A stretch of DNA of 58,076 nt from Gammaproteobacteria bacterium (GCA_026708585.1 JAPOUQ010000088.1:1-58076); one strand, 5' to 3'. Counted from the first letter of the stretch, positions 46,776-56,922 are shown. The notes: a model not told the origin generated them from the letters alone. A program made the numbers and translations.

Positions 46776-47728
46776 TCACAAACTTTCCCGTTCAGTTTGA
46801 CGAAAATGGAAGGCTTCGACATTTCCTAACCATTCAAGGTCTTTCCGCAGAAACCCTTATAACAATTCTTGATATTGCCCATTCTTTCATTGACTTTGGC
46901 AAACGCGAAATAAAGAAAATCCCTCTAATGCGGGGAAAAACAGTCGTGAACCTGTTCTTTGAACCGAGTACCCGAACCCGTACCACCTTTGAGATTGGAG
47001 CAAAGCGACTCTCTGCTGATGTCGTGAACATGAATGCAACACGAATGTCAACTACAAAAGGTGAATCTATTCTAGATACAGTAAAAACACTTGAGGCTAT
47101 GCACACCGATATGTTTGTAGTTCGAGACCATGAAAGTGGCTCAGCACAACTCATTGCTAGCCATTTACCCGACTATGTTCGGGTCATCAATGCCGGAGAT
47201 GGAAGGCACGAGCACCCCACCCAAGCTATGCTTGATATGTTTACAATCCGTCAGCAAAAGCAAGATTTTTCAAAACTTCGTATTGCAATCGTTGGTGATA
47301 TTCTGCACTCACGTGTTGCCCGTTCGCAGATCCATGCTCTTAATATCTTGGGGGTGAGAGAAATACGCGTTATTGGACCTCGGACCCTAATCCCAACGAA
47401 TATTGAAACCCTGGGAGTTAACTATGTTAACAATATGAAAGATGGTCTCGACAATGTTGATGTCGTCATCATGTTACGCATCCAAAGGGAAAGAATGGAC
47501 GGTCAACTGATCCCCAGCGAACAGGAATATTTCGCTCGTTATGGTTTGACGCAAAAAACTCTTAATTTTGCAAAATCAGATGCCATTGTTATGCATCCAG
47601 GGCCAATAAACCGAGGGCTTGAAATCTCATCACGAGTAGCTGATGGAAGTCGGTCAGTCATCCTTGATCAGGTTACCAATGGAATTGCTGTGAGAATGTC
47701 AATTATGGCTCACCTCATGGGGGGATAG
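46772..47728 (+). CDS. pyrB: Aspartate carbamoyltransferase catalytic subunit
   Basis: PyrB condenses carbamoyl phosphate with aspartate, the first committed step of pyrimidine synthesis. The carbamoyl-phosphate motif [13 protein letters not shown] lies near 50-62. The HPTQAMLD block is near 139-146, then [15 protein letters not shown] near 160-174, and [14 protein letters not shown] near 270. Length 318 aa matches the class with a separate or pseudo-dihydroorotase partner. The start overlaps pyrR by 4 bp and the stop is 10 bp from the next gene. No PyrI regulatory subunit is present, so the holoenzyme is likely a complex with PyrC'. Confidence 0.95.
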   Translation: MITNFPVQFDENGRLRHFLTIQGLSAETLITILDIAHSFIDFGKREIKKIPLMRGKTVVNLFFEPSTRTRTTFEIGAKRLSADVVNMNATRMSTTKGESILDTVKTLEAMHTDMFVVRDHESGSAQLIASHLPDYVRVINAGDGRHEHPTQAMLDMFTIRQQKQDFSKLRIAIVGDILHSRVARSQIHALNILGVREIRVIGPRTLIPTNIETLGVNYVNNMKDGLDNVDVVIMLRIQRERMDGQLIPSEQEYFARYGLTQKTLNFAKSDAIVMHPGPINRGLEISSRVADGSRSVILDQVTNGIAVRMSIMAHLMGG

Positions 47729-47738
47729 TAAAAATCAA

Positions 47739-49013
47739 ATGGATATAAGTATCTACAATGGACATTTGATCGACCCTATCAATGGGGTCAATCAGATTAC
47801 CGATATCCATATATCTCAAAATCGAATTGAAGCAGTCGGTAATCCAAACGAGAATTTCAAATCAGAAAAAATGATTGACGCCAAAGGTCAATACATTTTC
47901 CCGGGCATTATCGATCTTTGTGCCAGATTGAGGGAACCAGGCGAGGAACACAAGGCCACCATTCTCAGTGAGACCCGTGCTGCAGCTTCCGCAGGAATAA
48001 CTAGTCTGGTTTGTCCGCCTGATACTTTGCCCATTATCGAAACGCCCGGGATGGTCCACATGATCCAGAATCGAGCAAATGCTGCAGGATATAGTGATAT
48101 CTATCCTCTAGGCGCACTTACTGTTGGCTTAAAGGGCGAAAAACTAACCGACATGGCCACTCTTCATGACGCCGGATGTGTGGGAGTCAGCAATGCGTTG
48201 GAACCAGTTGAAAATTCGTTACTTATGCGAAGAGCAATGCAATATGCATCGACCTACGATATACCAGTATTTATGACTTCCTGGGATCCATGGTTACAAG
48301 GCAACGGAGTTGTGCATGAGGGCATTATTAGTACTCAACTTGGATTACCAGCCATTCCGGAAGCAGCGGAAACAGTTGGGATTGCTCGTGACATTGCCTT
48401 GGTTGAGACTAGCGGAGCATCAGCACATATCAACCTTATCTCCTGTGCTAGGTCAGTATTTCGACTGATGGAAGCCAGACAGAGAAACTTGCAAATTAGC
48501 GCTTCGGTCGCAATCCATAACCTACTATGTAGTGAAACCGACATCGGTGAATTTGATACATTGTACAAGGTGATTCCCCCTTTGCGTACTAAACAGGATC
48601 AGGAAGGATTGATTCAAGGATTGGCGAACGGTGATATTGCAGCGATCTGCTCGGATCACCAACCACATAGTCTGGATTCGAAACTTTCTCCCTTTAGCGA
48701 AGCGGCCACCGGAATTGCTGGTCTTGATACCTTGTTAACCCTTGCTTGGAGTTTGGTGAAAACCCACCAGTTAAGTGCAGAATCAGTTATTTCAGCTTTG
48801 ACTGCAAATCCAGCGCGTATTATTGGAATAGAACGCGGCAATTTAGCTGTAGGAATGCCAGCAGACTTGTTAATTTTTGATGACACATTCAACTGGAGAC
48901 TTGACGAAATGACCATGATGAGTAATGGCAGAAACTCACCCTGGTTTGGCAAGGAGCTCACCGGTAAGGTGGTATTAACCATCAAGGACGGTCAGATTGT
49001 ATGGGAGCTCTAA
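47739..49013 (+). CDS. pyrC': PyrC' (inactive dihydroorotase-like subunit)
   Basis: The sequence is a dihydroorotase homologue, but the first metal-binding site is lost: GIIDLCARLREPG (56-68) has C61-A-R63 where active enzymes have HxH. This is the same substitution pattern as the pyrC' (pyrX) gene of Pseudomonas, whose product is a structural partner of PyrB in the large ATCase. Other parts are kept: SASVAIHNLL, the AAICSDHQPH block and a C-terminal PADLLIF. Length 424 aa is normal for PyrC'. It follows pyrB by 10 bp. A true dihydroorotase should be encoded elsewhere. Confidence 0.92.
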   Translation: MDISIYNGHLIDPINGVNQITDIHISQNRIEAVGNPNENFKSEKMIDAKGQYIFPGIIDLCARLREPGEEHKATILSETRAAASAGITSLVCPPDTLPIIETPGMVHMIQNRANAAGYSDIYPLGALTVGLKGEKLTDMATLHDAGCVGVSNALEPVENSLLMRRAMQYASTYDIPVFMTSWDPWLQGNGVVHEGIISTQLGLPAIPEAAETVGIARDIALVETSGASAHINLISCARSVFRLMEARQRNLQISASVAIHNLLCSETDIGEFDTLYKVIPPLRTKQDQEGLIQGLANGDIAAICSDHQPHSLDSKLSPFSEAATGIAGLDTLLTLAWSLVKTHQLSAESVISALTANPARIIGIERGNLAVGMPADLLIFDDTFNWRLDEMTMMSNGRNSPWFGKELTGKVVLTIKDGQIVWEL

Positions 49014-49143
49014 TCAAAACTATACATGCCCCATAGGCAAACTCTTCAGTTGTGGAATGAGACTACTGTACAGAACTCAACTGGAGAAGTGAAATATTAC
49101 AGCTAAATACTTTTATTCTTATTCATGTTCCAGTCATGAGTCC

Positions 49144-50703
49144 ATGATTAAACTCTTATTCGTTATATTCGAATATATGAAGAGCATGAAAAAATCAAAC
49201 ACTATCTCATCCGTTCAATTCATCGGAAACATCTGTAAAACTCGCAGGGTTTCCCTAATTTCTTGTTTCATTGTCGGTTTTCTATGCATCCATTCTGCTT
49301 CCGCAAACTTGGATTCATCTCATGCTGCTGCTAACCTCAAAGAGGTTAACATTAACGATGGATTTTCTGAACTGGTTGAAGCGGTCAAGCCAACTGTTGT
49401 AAACATATCCGTAACTGGTAGTGTGGAAACACCAAGGTCTGGTCCTTTTGGTGAAAATATGCCGTTCGATGATTTCTTTAAGCGTTTTTTTGAGGGCACA
49501 CCAGAAATGATGCCTGAGCAGAATCAGACCCCACGTGTTCGAAAGACTACGGCAGTTGGCTCTGGTTTTATCATTGACCCTGATGGACTAGTTGTTACCA
49601 ATCATCATGTCATTGAAGGTGCTGATTCAATTGAGGTGGTACTGCATAATGGCACTCGATTTCCTGCAACGATCAAGGGAACCGACCAACGAACAGATTT
49701 AGCTCTGCTAAAGATTGAATCCGACACTCCACTACCCTTCACTATTTTTGGCAATTCTGATGCAGCTAAGGTTGGCGACTGGGTTGTTGCAATTGGTAAC
49801 CCTTTTGGGTTTGGAGGCACTACTACAAGCGGCATTATTTCTGCACGCGGTCGCGATATTGAACAGGGATCCCTGTTGGATTTTATTCAGATTGATGCTT
49901 CGATTAATCGCGGGAATTCAGGGGGTCCATTGTTTAATACCCGTGGTGAAGTAATCGGTGTCAATAATGCCATCTATTCACCTACTGGCGGCAATGTTGG
50001 TATAGGTTTTGCAATCCCGTCTTCAACTGCTAATGAAATAGTTGATCAACTTAAATCTACTGGGACAGTAGAACGGGGTTTTCTGGGGGTTTTGGTACAA
50101 TCACTTAATCAAGAATTAGCCGAAAGTTTCGGACTAGAGGGAATAGAAGGAGCTCTTGTAGCACAAGTCAATCCAGGTAGTCCAGCGGAAAAGGCGGGCA
50201 TAAGAGTTGGTGACATTATTGTTAATTTCGATGGCAAACCTGTAGATAGTCCACGCAGTCTGGCGCGTCTGGTGTCTCTGACCAGCGAAAATAGCAAAGT
50301 AATCGTTACTTTGTGGAGAGATAATGCCAAAATTACTGTAACTGCCGATATTGGTAATTTACGAAGTTCAAATGACGGGACTGAAGTAGCTTCTGTCTCG
50401 ATAAATAATATTGAACAGTTAGGAATATCTATTGGAGTTGTTAACGAACAGGCGATAGAAAATTATAACTTAGCCGAAGATGCCGAAGGAGTAATCATCA
50501 TCGAGGTCGAATCAAATGGTATTGCAGCGCAAAGCGGTTTAAGACCCGGATTCATTATCAAGAGGGTAGGAAATAAAGAAGTTCAAACTGTCCAAGATTT
50601 TCGGGATCAGTTAGATCTACTCATCGAAGATGGTCAAACTTCAATACTGATGTTGGTCCAACGCTTTGATGGTGCATCGTTTATTACCCTACCATTATCC
50701 TAA
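49144..50703 (+). CDS. Do/DegP-like periplasmic serine protease with two PDZ domains
   Basis: This HtrA/Deg-family protease degrades or holds misfolded periplasmic proteins. The catalytic triad is H155 (TNHHVIEGA), D185 (RTDLALLKI) and S259 (RGNSGGP). The sequence follows with two PDZ domains (about 310-400 and 425-510). The signal peptide is unusually far in: the hydrophobic core VSLISCFIVGFLCIHSASA ends near residue 54. The ATGs at codons 12 and 15 (49177, 49186) are therefore plausible starts, and the start is uncertain. It is transcribed alone downstream of the pyr run. Which Deg (DegP, DegQ, MucD) it is cannot be fixed here. Confidence 0.93.
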   Translation: MIKLLFVIFEYMKSMKKSNTISSVQFIGNICKTRRVSLISCFIVGFLCIHSASANLDSSHAAANLKEVNINDGFSELVEAVKPTVVNISVTGSVETPRSGPFGENMPFDDFFKRFFEGTPEMMPEQNQTPRVRKTTAVGSGFIIDPDGLVVTNHHVIEGADSIEVVLHNGTRFPATIKGTDQRTDLALLKIESDTPLPFTIFGNSDAAKVGDWVVAIGNPFGFGGTTTSGIISARGRDIEQGSLLDFIQIDASINRGNSGGPLFNTRGEVIGVNNAIYSPTGGNVGIGFAIPSSTANEIVDQLKSTGTVERGFLGVLVQSLNQELAESFGLEGIEGALVAQVNPGSPAEKAGIRVGDIIVNFDGKPVDSPRSLARLVSLTSENSKVIVTLWRDNAKITVTADIGNLRSSNDGTEVASVSINNIEQLGISIGVVNEQAIENYNLAEDAEGVIIIEVESNGIAAQSGLRPGFIIKRVGNKEVQTVQDFRDQLDLLIEDGQTSILMLVQRFDGASFITLPLS

Positions 50704-50931
50704 TCTGGCATAGCCAGAACCAAAGTTGGGAATCAAGTATGTGTACTTTCTGCACAAACTTTTATGAGTAAGGGACTAATATCACCATGGTCTGTAGTAG
50801 ACTTTCGGTTTGCTACAGACGAAATATTATCAATCAGGGAAGCCAATTCGAAATCTGTATCTTTTTCGGTAACTTATCTCTTACTCGCCCAGATGAGATA
50901 AATGATCGCTTCCTTGACAAGCCAAATACGC

Positions 50932-51534
50932 TTAAAAAAATGATCCCGGAAGTTTCAAAAAATCTAATTCTTCAGCGCTTGAGGTTCGCCCTAATATCTG
51001 ATTGCGATGGGGAAATCGACCAAATTTTTCAATGATCTCACGATGTTTTATCGCATACTCCAAAAAACCCCTGAACATTTGCCGTTCTGCAGGCCCAACC
51101 ATATCTAACAATTTCTTGAACAATACCACTGAGCGCTCTTGATCCTTCAGATCCTCGCTATGTTCAAACGGAAGATAAGCAAAAACACACTGCAGTGGTG
51201 TCATGGCCTGATCGAAACCTTTTGATATGAATTGCTCGGCTAATTCCCGTGCCATCGCATCATAAAAATAACTTTGCGGAGTTCCTCGAAATATATTACG
51301 AGGGAACTGATCAAGCGTCAGTATTGATGCCAAACATCCATCAGGCTGATTTCTCCAGAAATCGTATTGACTGCCCGTGTGAATAAAATCGATAAGGGGA
51401 CGAAACAGATAAGACATATTTTGATCAATGTCAGAGTCCTTACCCCACCACAAACTGGATTTTTCAGAGTTAATTTCAAGCATGTTTTTTTGGTTACCAA
51501 ACCAAAATTCCAATATGGCTGAAGGTGTAAACAT
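50932..51534 (-). CDS. DUF924-family protein
   Basis: DUF924 (YbgA-like TPR-fold) proteins are conserved, soluble and uncharacterised. The block ILEFWFGNQK is near 8-17, followed by DFWRNQPDGCLASILTLDQF and PRNIFRGTPQSYFYDAMARE, a highly characteristic run, and AYLPFEHSEDLKDQERSV in the middle. A final RFPHRNQILGR matches the family. Length 200 aa is normal. The start ATG is at 51532-51534 and is divergent to the J-domain membrane protein gene. Function is unknown. Confidence 0.9.
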   Translation of the reverse strand: MFTPSAILEFWFGNQKNMLEINSEKSSLWWGKDSDIDQNMSYLFRPLIDFIHTGSQYDFWRNQPDGCLASILTLDQFPRNIFRGTPQSYFYDAMARELAEQFISKGFDQAMTPLQCVFAYLPFEHSEDLKDQERSVVLFKKLLDMVGPAERQMFRGFLEYAIKHREIIEKFGRFPHRNQILGRTSSAEELDFLKLPGSFF

Positions 51535-51641
51535 AATCAGTTATCATGATTTGTGCTAGTTCCCATACAATACTACTTGCAGTACAACGAAACAAGCACA
51601 AGCTCAAAATTTTTCATTCAAAGTTTTCAATTCATATTGTT

Positions 51642-52130
51642 ATGGCTCCTCGTGTATTTCTGGCTTTGGTTGCACTGATCGGTATCATGTGGTACTTATC
51701 TTGGTACAAGCGAGCTACCCCCAAGAAACGCAATCAGTCTTTGCTGTCCATTCTTTTATACGGATTGGGTGCTGCATTGTTGTTGTTGGTAATAACTGGA
51801 AAGATTCATTTCATCTTTGCAATTTTGAGTGCATTAGTACCATGGATAAATCGCGCTTTAGCTGCAAGAATGATTTGGCGTCAATTCAAGGGTTTTCATG
51901 CAAATGCGGGCACTTCATCTGGCTCAGCTCACAATCAAACAGGTGGAAATCCAGGTTCAATGACTGAAGAAGAAGCGTTTGAAATTCTAGGGCTCGAACC
52001 GGGTGCAAATAAAGAAGAAATTATTGAAGCTCACAAGAAATTAATGCAAAAGATTCATCCGGACAAAGGGGGATCAAGCTTCCTAGCTAGCCAAATCAAT
52101 CAGGCAAAAGATACCTTGATAAAGTCTTGA
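51642..52130 (+). CDS. Membrane J-domain protein (TIM14/DnaJ-like)
   Basis: The protein has an N-terminal membrane-anchored part and a C-terminal J-domain. Two hydrophobic segments (VFLALVALIGIMWYLSW and SILLYGLGAALLLLVITG) are followed by a linker, then the J-domain AFEILGLEPGANKEEIIEAH with HPDKGG near the end, the HPD motif that activates Hsp70. The layout resembles TIM14/Pam18-like membrane J-proteins. The ATG at 51642 is preferred because a longer reading adds an unlikely N-terminus. It is divergent from DUF924. Which Hsp70 it serves is unknown; DnaK is the simplest guess. Confidence 0.82.
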   Translation: MAPRVFLALVALIGIMWYLSWYKRATPKKRNQSLLSILLYGLGAALLLLVITGKIHFIFAILSALVPWINRALAARMIWRQFKGFHANAGTSSGSAHNQTGGNPGSMTEEEAFEILGLEPGANKEEIIEAHKKLMQKIHPDKGGSSFLASQINQAKDTLIKS

Positions 52131-52492
52131 TATAATTCAAGAGAGATATTTGATAATATAGAATGATCACTGATTTCAGTCCCTATCATGGTTGATTTTT
52201 CTATCATTCGAGGTTCTTCACTTACCCAACAATATTTTCGTAATACAACTAGCACCTATTTCTGTCTTTAAACCTTTCATCGGTCTCAATCAAAACCAGC
52301 AAATGAAGGGTTAAAGCAAGAAAAACGAATACACTGAGAATAATGATCTACTACATCAAATTCTGAAACTGAAAAAATGCAAATTAGTAGAAAACCAGAA
52401 ACAAAACTTGCTATCGAATTCGATGCAATCGAAAATCATCTATCTATTCGTTATTTTTTTGGTAAAATTCCGAAACAGTTAATTCAATTACG
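52131..52492. other. Gap of about 360 bp
   Basis: No gene was recognised. The stretch is AT-rich and should contain the promoter of the following penicillin-binding protein gene. No strong hairpin was identified. Confidence 0.5.
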
Positions 52493-53713
52493 ATGAGTTT
52501 TTTGACTAAGCTGTTCACCTTTCTGATCACTGCATTTGCTTTGGGTACATGGCCTACTGCAATTGGGTTTATTGGTCCAGAAACAAACCGCAATTGGGGC
52601 ATTACCGAACAAACTATCTCGGATGCAATTTCTCCTTATCTGCTTTCTCGAAACCTACCTGAACGAATCGATATTCCAAACCAAATCGTTGACGAACCTT
52701 TGACGGTCAACTATACATTTGATCAAAATCTACAGGATCATGCCGAATACTTGCTCGAAAAATACAATCCGGATTATGGCGTATTTGTAGCAATTAACCC
52801 CGATAACGGTAATGTATTGGCTATGGCCGAATCCCGTCGAGATGGCCTAAAGGAGGAATTGTTTGCCCTGAAAAACACCTTTCCTGGAGCTTCAATTTAC
52901 AAGATTGTCACAGCATTAGCCGCGGTAAATGAAGGTGTCGCTTCGGAAAACACAATTATACCGTTTAACGGAAAGGGTACTTCGTTTTACAAAAAAAACG
53001 TGTTCGATCACAAAGATGGAAAGTGGACTCGTAAATACACATTGAATGAATCGTTTGCGAAATCTGTAAATTCTGTATTTGGACGCTTGGGAGCTGTATA
53101 TCTTAAGGCCGATACCATGCTAGAGTATGCCGATAAACTTGGCTTTAACCAAAGATTCTCTTCCGATTTTGCATTCGAAAGTGGCACAGTAAATACAAAT
53201 CCAGATGACTCTTGGCAGATTGCGGAATTAGCCTCGGGATATACGAGAGAAAATACCCTCTCACCAATGCATGGTGCAGTTCTCGGTGCTCTGGCGATCA
53301 ACCAGGGTTATCTGGTGAATCCTGTCATTGTTCAATCATTAACTGATTCAAGTGGTATTCCGATTTACTATCATGAAAAACCGAATAAATCTTCGGTTAT
53401 ACACACAAAGACTGCAGAACAACTAAAGTCAATGATGCAATCAACGATTCAGATTGGCTCAGCAAAACGATCCTTTGGAAAACTTAGTGGAGATAGTTTC
53501 AAGGGTATGACTGTGGGCGGAAAAACCGGATCATTAACAGGTACTGATCCAAAAGGTAGATATGACTGGTTCGTAGGATTTGCCCATAAAGAAGATCGAA
53601 AGATTGCTTATGCGATGTTATGCATTAACAAGGAAAAGTGGTATATCAAGTCTGCCCGATTTATGCGTGAAATTTTGAAATACTACTATCGGCCCCCGAA
53701 TCAAAATACTTAA
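52493..53713 (+). CDS. Penicillin-binding transpeptidase-domain protein
   Basis: This is a DD-transpeptidase-fold protein, exported by an N-terminal signal or anchor (LFTFLITAFALGTWPTA). The three active-site motifs are in order: S134-I-Y-K137 (ASIYK), SVN at 191-193, and KTG at 344-346 (GGKTGS). The 406-aa length and the lack of a glycosyltransferase or dimerisation domain point to a small transpeptidase-like protein. It is followed by thyA after 24 bp, so co-transcription is possible. It could cross-link or cleave peptidoglycan; the exact role is not known. Confidence 0.83.
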   Translation: MSFLTKLFTFLITAFALGTWPTAIGFIGPETNRNWGITEQTISDAISPYLLSRNLPERIDIPNQIVDEPLTVNYTFDQNLQDHAEYLLEKYNPDYGVFVAINPDNGNVLAMAESRRDGLKEELFALKNTFPGASIYKIVTALAAVNEGVASENTIIPFNGKGTSFYKKNVFDHKDGKWTRKYTLNESFAKSVNSVFGRLGAVYLKADTMLEYADKLGFNQRFSSDFAFESGTVNTNPDDSWQIAELASGYTRENTLSPMHGAVLGALAINQGYLVNPVIVQSLTDSSGIPIYYHEKPNKSSVIHTKTAEQLKSMMQSTIQIGSAKRSFGKLSGDSFKGMTVGGKTGSLTGTDPKGRYDWFVGFAHKEDRKIAYAMLCINKEKWYIKSARFMREILKYYYRPPNQNT

Positions 53714-53737
53714 TCTTTATCCCTCTCAGGCCCCCTT

Positions 53738-54607
53738 TTGAAACAATACCTTGATGCTGTCCGGAAAACTCTTGAATCCGGCACCCGAAAGCCCAATCGA
53801 ACTGGGGTGGACACCATCTCAACCTTTAATATCAACTACGAAATTGATCTGAATGAGGGATTTCCATTACTCACTACCAAGGAGATATCCTGGAAGAATA
53901 TCGTGATCGAAAATTTGTGGTTCCTTTCTGGACAAACCGGGATTGATCTACTTCGTAAACATGGTTGCAAATTCTGGGATCCTTGGGCAGACCAAAATGG
54001 TAAAGTGCCGAGCGCATATGGCAATTTCTGGCGTCATTTCCCCTTGCCGAACAATCAATTTAACGATCAAATTGCTTATGTGATTGATCAATTACAAACA
54101 AATCCATCGAGCAGACGTATGGTCGTCTCTGCTTGGGCACCCAGCAATGCCCAAACTAGCGCATTACCACCCTGCCATGCTCTGTGGGTTCTGAATGTCC
54201 AAAATGACTCCAATGGAAATCCAAGTCTGTGCCTGCATCTGACCCAACGCAGTTGCGATATTGCCTTGGGTATTCCCTATAATATTGCGGGTTACTCTTT
54301 ATTACTCGAGTTATTTTCCCGTTTTAGCAATATTCCTGCAGGACGATTCGGTCACACTCTGATAGATGCCCACATCTATACCTCGAAGGAAGATGGTAGC
54401 ATGGCCGAATATGACCATATTCCCGGATTAAAAGAACAGTTACTGCGTAAACCTCGTTCACTTCCAACACTCCTTATCGATCCATCAATTCGTTCATTGT
54501 CGGATATTGAACCTCTGCTAGAACTTAATACGGAAGAGATAATGTCGAAATTTATACTGGAAGGATATGATCCCTATCCTGCCATTAACTTCAAGGTTGC
54601 TATCTAG
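53738..54607 (+). CDS. thyA: Thymidylate synthase
   Basis: ThyA methylates dUMP to dTMP with methylenetetrahydrofolate. The N-terminus MKQYLDAVRKTLESG is the usual start, reached here from a TTG codon at 53738-53740. The catalytic cysteine is C146 in SALPPCHALW. The preceding SRRMVVSAW binds dUMP phosphate, and CDIALGIPYNIAGYSLLLEL follows. The C-terminus is normal. Length 289 aa exceeds E. coli's 264 by an insertion ahead of the active site. folA starts 2 bp after its stop, making a thyA-folA operon in which FolA regenerates the dihydrofolate ThyA produces. Confidence 0.95.
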   Translation: MKQYLDAVRKTLESGTRKPNRTGVDTISTFNINYEIDLNEGFPLLTTKEISWKNIVIENLWFLSGQTGIDLLRKHGCKFWDPWADQNGKVPSAYGNFWRHFPLPNNQFNDQIAYVIDQLQTNPSSRRMVVSAWAPSNAQTSALPPCHALWVLNVQNDSNGNPSLCLHLTQRSCDIALGIPYNIAGYSLLLELFSRFSNIPAGRFGHTLIDAHIYTSKEDGSMAEYDHIPGLKEQLLRKPRSLPTLLIDPSIRSLSDIEPLLELNTEEIMSKFILEGYDPYPAINFKVAI

Positions 54608-54609
54608 CA

Positions 54610-55119
54610 ATGCCTTCGGATGACGGAACTTCTATACGAGGGGCAATCGCTGCGATGACCCATAACCGAGTAATTGGTCTTGATAACCGCATCCCCTGGC
54701 ATTATCCTGAAGATTTAAAGCATTTCAAACAACGCACAATCAACACTACAGTGGTTATGGGTAGAAAAACCTGGGAATCAATCGGCAAACAACCACTAGT
54801 TCACCGAAGAAATATTGTCATTAGCCATCAGCGGATTCAAAATGTCGAGTGGTATTCTGATCCTGATACAGCACTTATTCAGTGTGAATCTGATGACACC
54901 TGGATTATCGGAGGTGCTCAAATTTATCAGGTTACTATGGATTGGGTTAACTTACTGGATATTACGTTAGTACCGGATCGTGTCGCATCCGATCAAGCGA
55001 CTTTTTTTCCATTCATTGATCAAAAGATATGGCAATTGCAATCACAAACCATGCATGAACACTCACATCTAGAAAACCGAATTTACACAAAATCGAAAAA
55101 AAATACCCAAACAGATTAG
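54610..55119 (+). CDS. folA: Dihydrofolate reductase
   Basis: FolA reduces dihydrofolate with NADPH. The N-terminal GAIAAMTHNRVIGLDNRIPWHYPEDLKHF has the substrate-binding acidic residue in PEDLKHF. The cofactor block VVMGRKTWESIG is next, then RRNIVIS, and the closing DTWIIGGAQIY near residue 100. Length 169 aa is normal. The start ATG at 54610 is 2 bp after thyA. The 3' end is 3 bp from the convergent cmoB stop at 55123. Confidence 0.94.
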   Translation: MPSDDGTSIRGAIAAMTHNRVIGLDNRIPWHYPEDLKHFKQRTINTTVVMGRKTWESIGKQPLVHRRNIVISHQRIQNVEWYSDPDTALIQCESDDTWIIGGAQIYQVTMDWVNLLDITLVPDRVASDQATFFPFIDQKIWQLQSQTMHEHSHLENRIYTKSKKNTQTD

Positions 55120-55122
55120 ATC

Positions 55123-56118
55123 CTATTTTGTTAATTTTTTGGCCGTAAGGATGGCTCGGATCGGAGCAGGAAATCCTTCAACAGTTTTACTCCAATCATC
55201 TGGATCAAGAAAATCGATCAGTGATTCAAAAGTCATCCACTCTGTACTTCGTTGCTCGTCTACCGTTGTTCGTGAAATATCGATCCATTGAATATCTCCA
55301 AATCCGCTTTCCTCTAACCAACTATTCAGCATCCGTTTTGATGGAATCAAATCGATATTCGGCATTTTTGCATAAGGACCTTGTGGATACAGCACGAATA
55401 GTTCATCGGTTATTGTTATCAGTGTTTCGAGTATGAGTTCTCCACCAGGCCGTAATAAATCTGCTAGCTCGAAAAGATGTTGCATCGGATCACGACGATG
55501 ATAAAGGACACCCATTGAAAACACACTATCAAACTCAATGCCTTTTTGCCGCATTACCGTCGTAGGGAATTCGTCCAAACGTATCGGCAAGAAGGCGATT
55601 GGAAGACTTGGAGTAAAGTTCATAATTGCTTGAAATTGGATAACAAACAACCAGGAAGGATCAATACCAAAAACAAATCGAGCACCCTCACCTAGTATCC
55701 TCATCATGTAGTAACCATTACCACAACCGACATCGAGCACCAATCGATTCTTGAGTGCAGAAATCTTTCCTTGAAGACGTAACCACTTCAGGTTTGAACG
55801 CCATTCAGCATTGACCTCAACTCCAAAGATATTGAAGGGCCCTTTGCGCCACGGATGAAGTGATTTCAGAATATCGTAAGTCGCCTTTCTTTGTTGTATC
55901 GTAAGTTGTGTCGGAGAACCAATATAGACTGTATCAGAAGTGAAATTCGTATAATCAGCCTTCATACTAGGCAATGAATACAACAAGCTCTTCCACTTGT
56001 TCATGTTTCCATGCCTGCGCTCTTTCCAAGCTCTTTCCGTTATCTTGAGTAATTCGTCTGTAATTGAATTGAAGGGTGACCCTACGAATTTGTCGATTAG
56101 TACATCAGGGTTCAGCAT
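55123..56118 (-). CDS. cmoB: tRNA U34 carboxymethyltransferase CmoB
   Basis: CmoB transfers a carboxymethyl group from carboxy-S-adenosylmethionine to 5-hydroxyuridine-34 in tRNA, forming cmo5U. The methyltransferase motif is LVLDVGCGNGYYMMRILGEG near 129-148. The N-terminal block WKSLLYSLP and HPWRKGPFNIFGVEVNAEWRS fit the family, as do SMGVLYHRRDPMQHL and the final WMTFESLIDFLDP. Length 331 aa is typical. The start overlaps the end of cmoA by 7 bp, so the pair is co-transcribed. Its 3' end abuts folA on the other strand. Confidence 0.94.
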   Translation of the reverse strand: MLNPDVLIDKFVGSPFNSITDELLKITERAWKERRHGNMNKWKSLLYSLPSMKADYTNFTSDTVYIGSPTQLTIQQRKATYDILKSLHPWRKGPFNIFGVEVNAEWRSNLKWLRLQGKISALKNRLVLDVGCGNGYYMMRILGEGARFVFGIDPSWLFVIQFQAIMNFTPSLPIAFLPIRLDEFPTTVMRQKGIEFDSVFSMGVLYHRRDPMQHLFELADLLRPGGELILETLITITDELFVLYPQGPYAKMPNIDLIPSKRMLNSWLEESGFGDIQWIDISRTTVDEQRSTEWMTFESLIDFLDPDDWSKTVEGFPAPIRAILTAKKLTK

Positions 56119-56861
56119 CTGGAATTTTCAGCTGATTTGGTTGCAAGAAATGATACGAAATTCAATCCTTGAAACCATTGTTGGACGGACTCAAACCCAG
56201 CATTCAAAAGTCGAGCCCGATGACACTCGACGGAATCTATCTTCATAACCTTTTCGAGTGCTGTACGTTTTTGGCTAATCTCGAGATTGCTATATCCATT
56301 CGCTCTCTTGAATTCATCATGCAACTGAATCATTGCTTGATTCTGGTCGGAATCATCCAATATTACTTTTTCGGACAATACCAGTACCCCGCCGGTTAGC
56401 ATACTGTCATGAATTTTTTGAATTAGTTGATTGCGCCCAATTGGATCCACAAACTGCATTGTCAAATTCATCACCACGATACTTGCATTAGTTATTGGAA
56501 CTGATTGGATATCATCATTAATCAGAGTGTAATTTGCATGGGGAATCTGGCGATCGAAATTTTCTTGACATGCCCCTAGCATATCCTTCGAATTATCCAC
56601 GCAGATGTAATGTATTCCCTCAAAATCAATCTGTGAATGCATCATCAGTGTTGACTGGCCAAACGAACAACCAAGATCATAAATATAACTGTTTGGCTGT
56701 GCCTTTAATTTTGCGATGCAGCCAATCATGAAAACCAAAGTTTCATAACCCGGGACCGAACGGCGAACCATATCTGGAAAAACCTGCACAACCTCAGGAC
56801 CAAATGCAAAATCTTTTAACGAGGCAATTTTCGATAAATAAATCTGATCAGACTTGCTCAT
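56112..56861 (-). CDS. cmoA: Carboxy-S-adenosylmethionine synthase CmoA
   Basis: CmoA makes carboxy-SAM from SAM and prephenate, the cofactor CmoB uses. The SAM motif is YIYDLGCSFGQSTLMMHSQI near 58-78. The start region FAFGPEVVQVFPDMVRRSVPGYETL is typical of CmoA. NLTMQFVDP near 133 and the middle block are also in place. Length 249 aa is normal. The start ATG is at 56859-56861. The gene runs into cmoB with a 7-bp overlap. Confidence 0.94.
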   Translation of the reverse strand: MSKSDQIYLSKIASLKDFAFGPEVVQVFPDMVRRSVPGYETLVFMIGCIAKLKAQPNSYIYDLGCSFGQSTLMMHSQIDFEGIHYICVDNSKDMLGACQENFDRQIPHANYTLINDDIQSVPITNASIVVMNLTMQFVDPIGRNQLIQKIHDSMLTGGVLVLSEKVILDDSDQNQAMIQLHDEFKRANGYSNLEISQKRTALEKVMKIDSVECHRARLLNAGFESVQQWFQGLNFVSFLATKSAENSRC

Positions 56862-56922
56862 GTTTCAATGAACTTCCGGAAACAAACACATTATTGACAC
56901 GATAAGCCGAATCCGTTTTGAG

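Noticed and set aside
50704-50718. Hairpin TCTGGC-ATA-GCCAGA right after the Deg protease stop as terminator
   Set aside because: Short stem with no T run; not enough support to list as a terminator.
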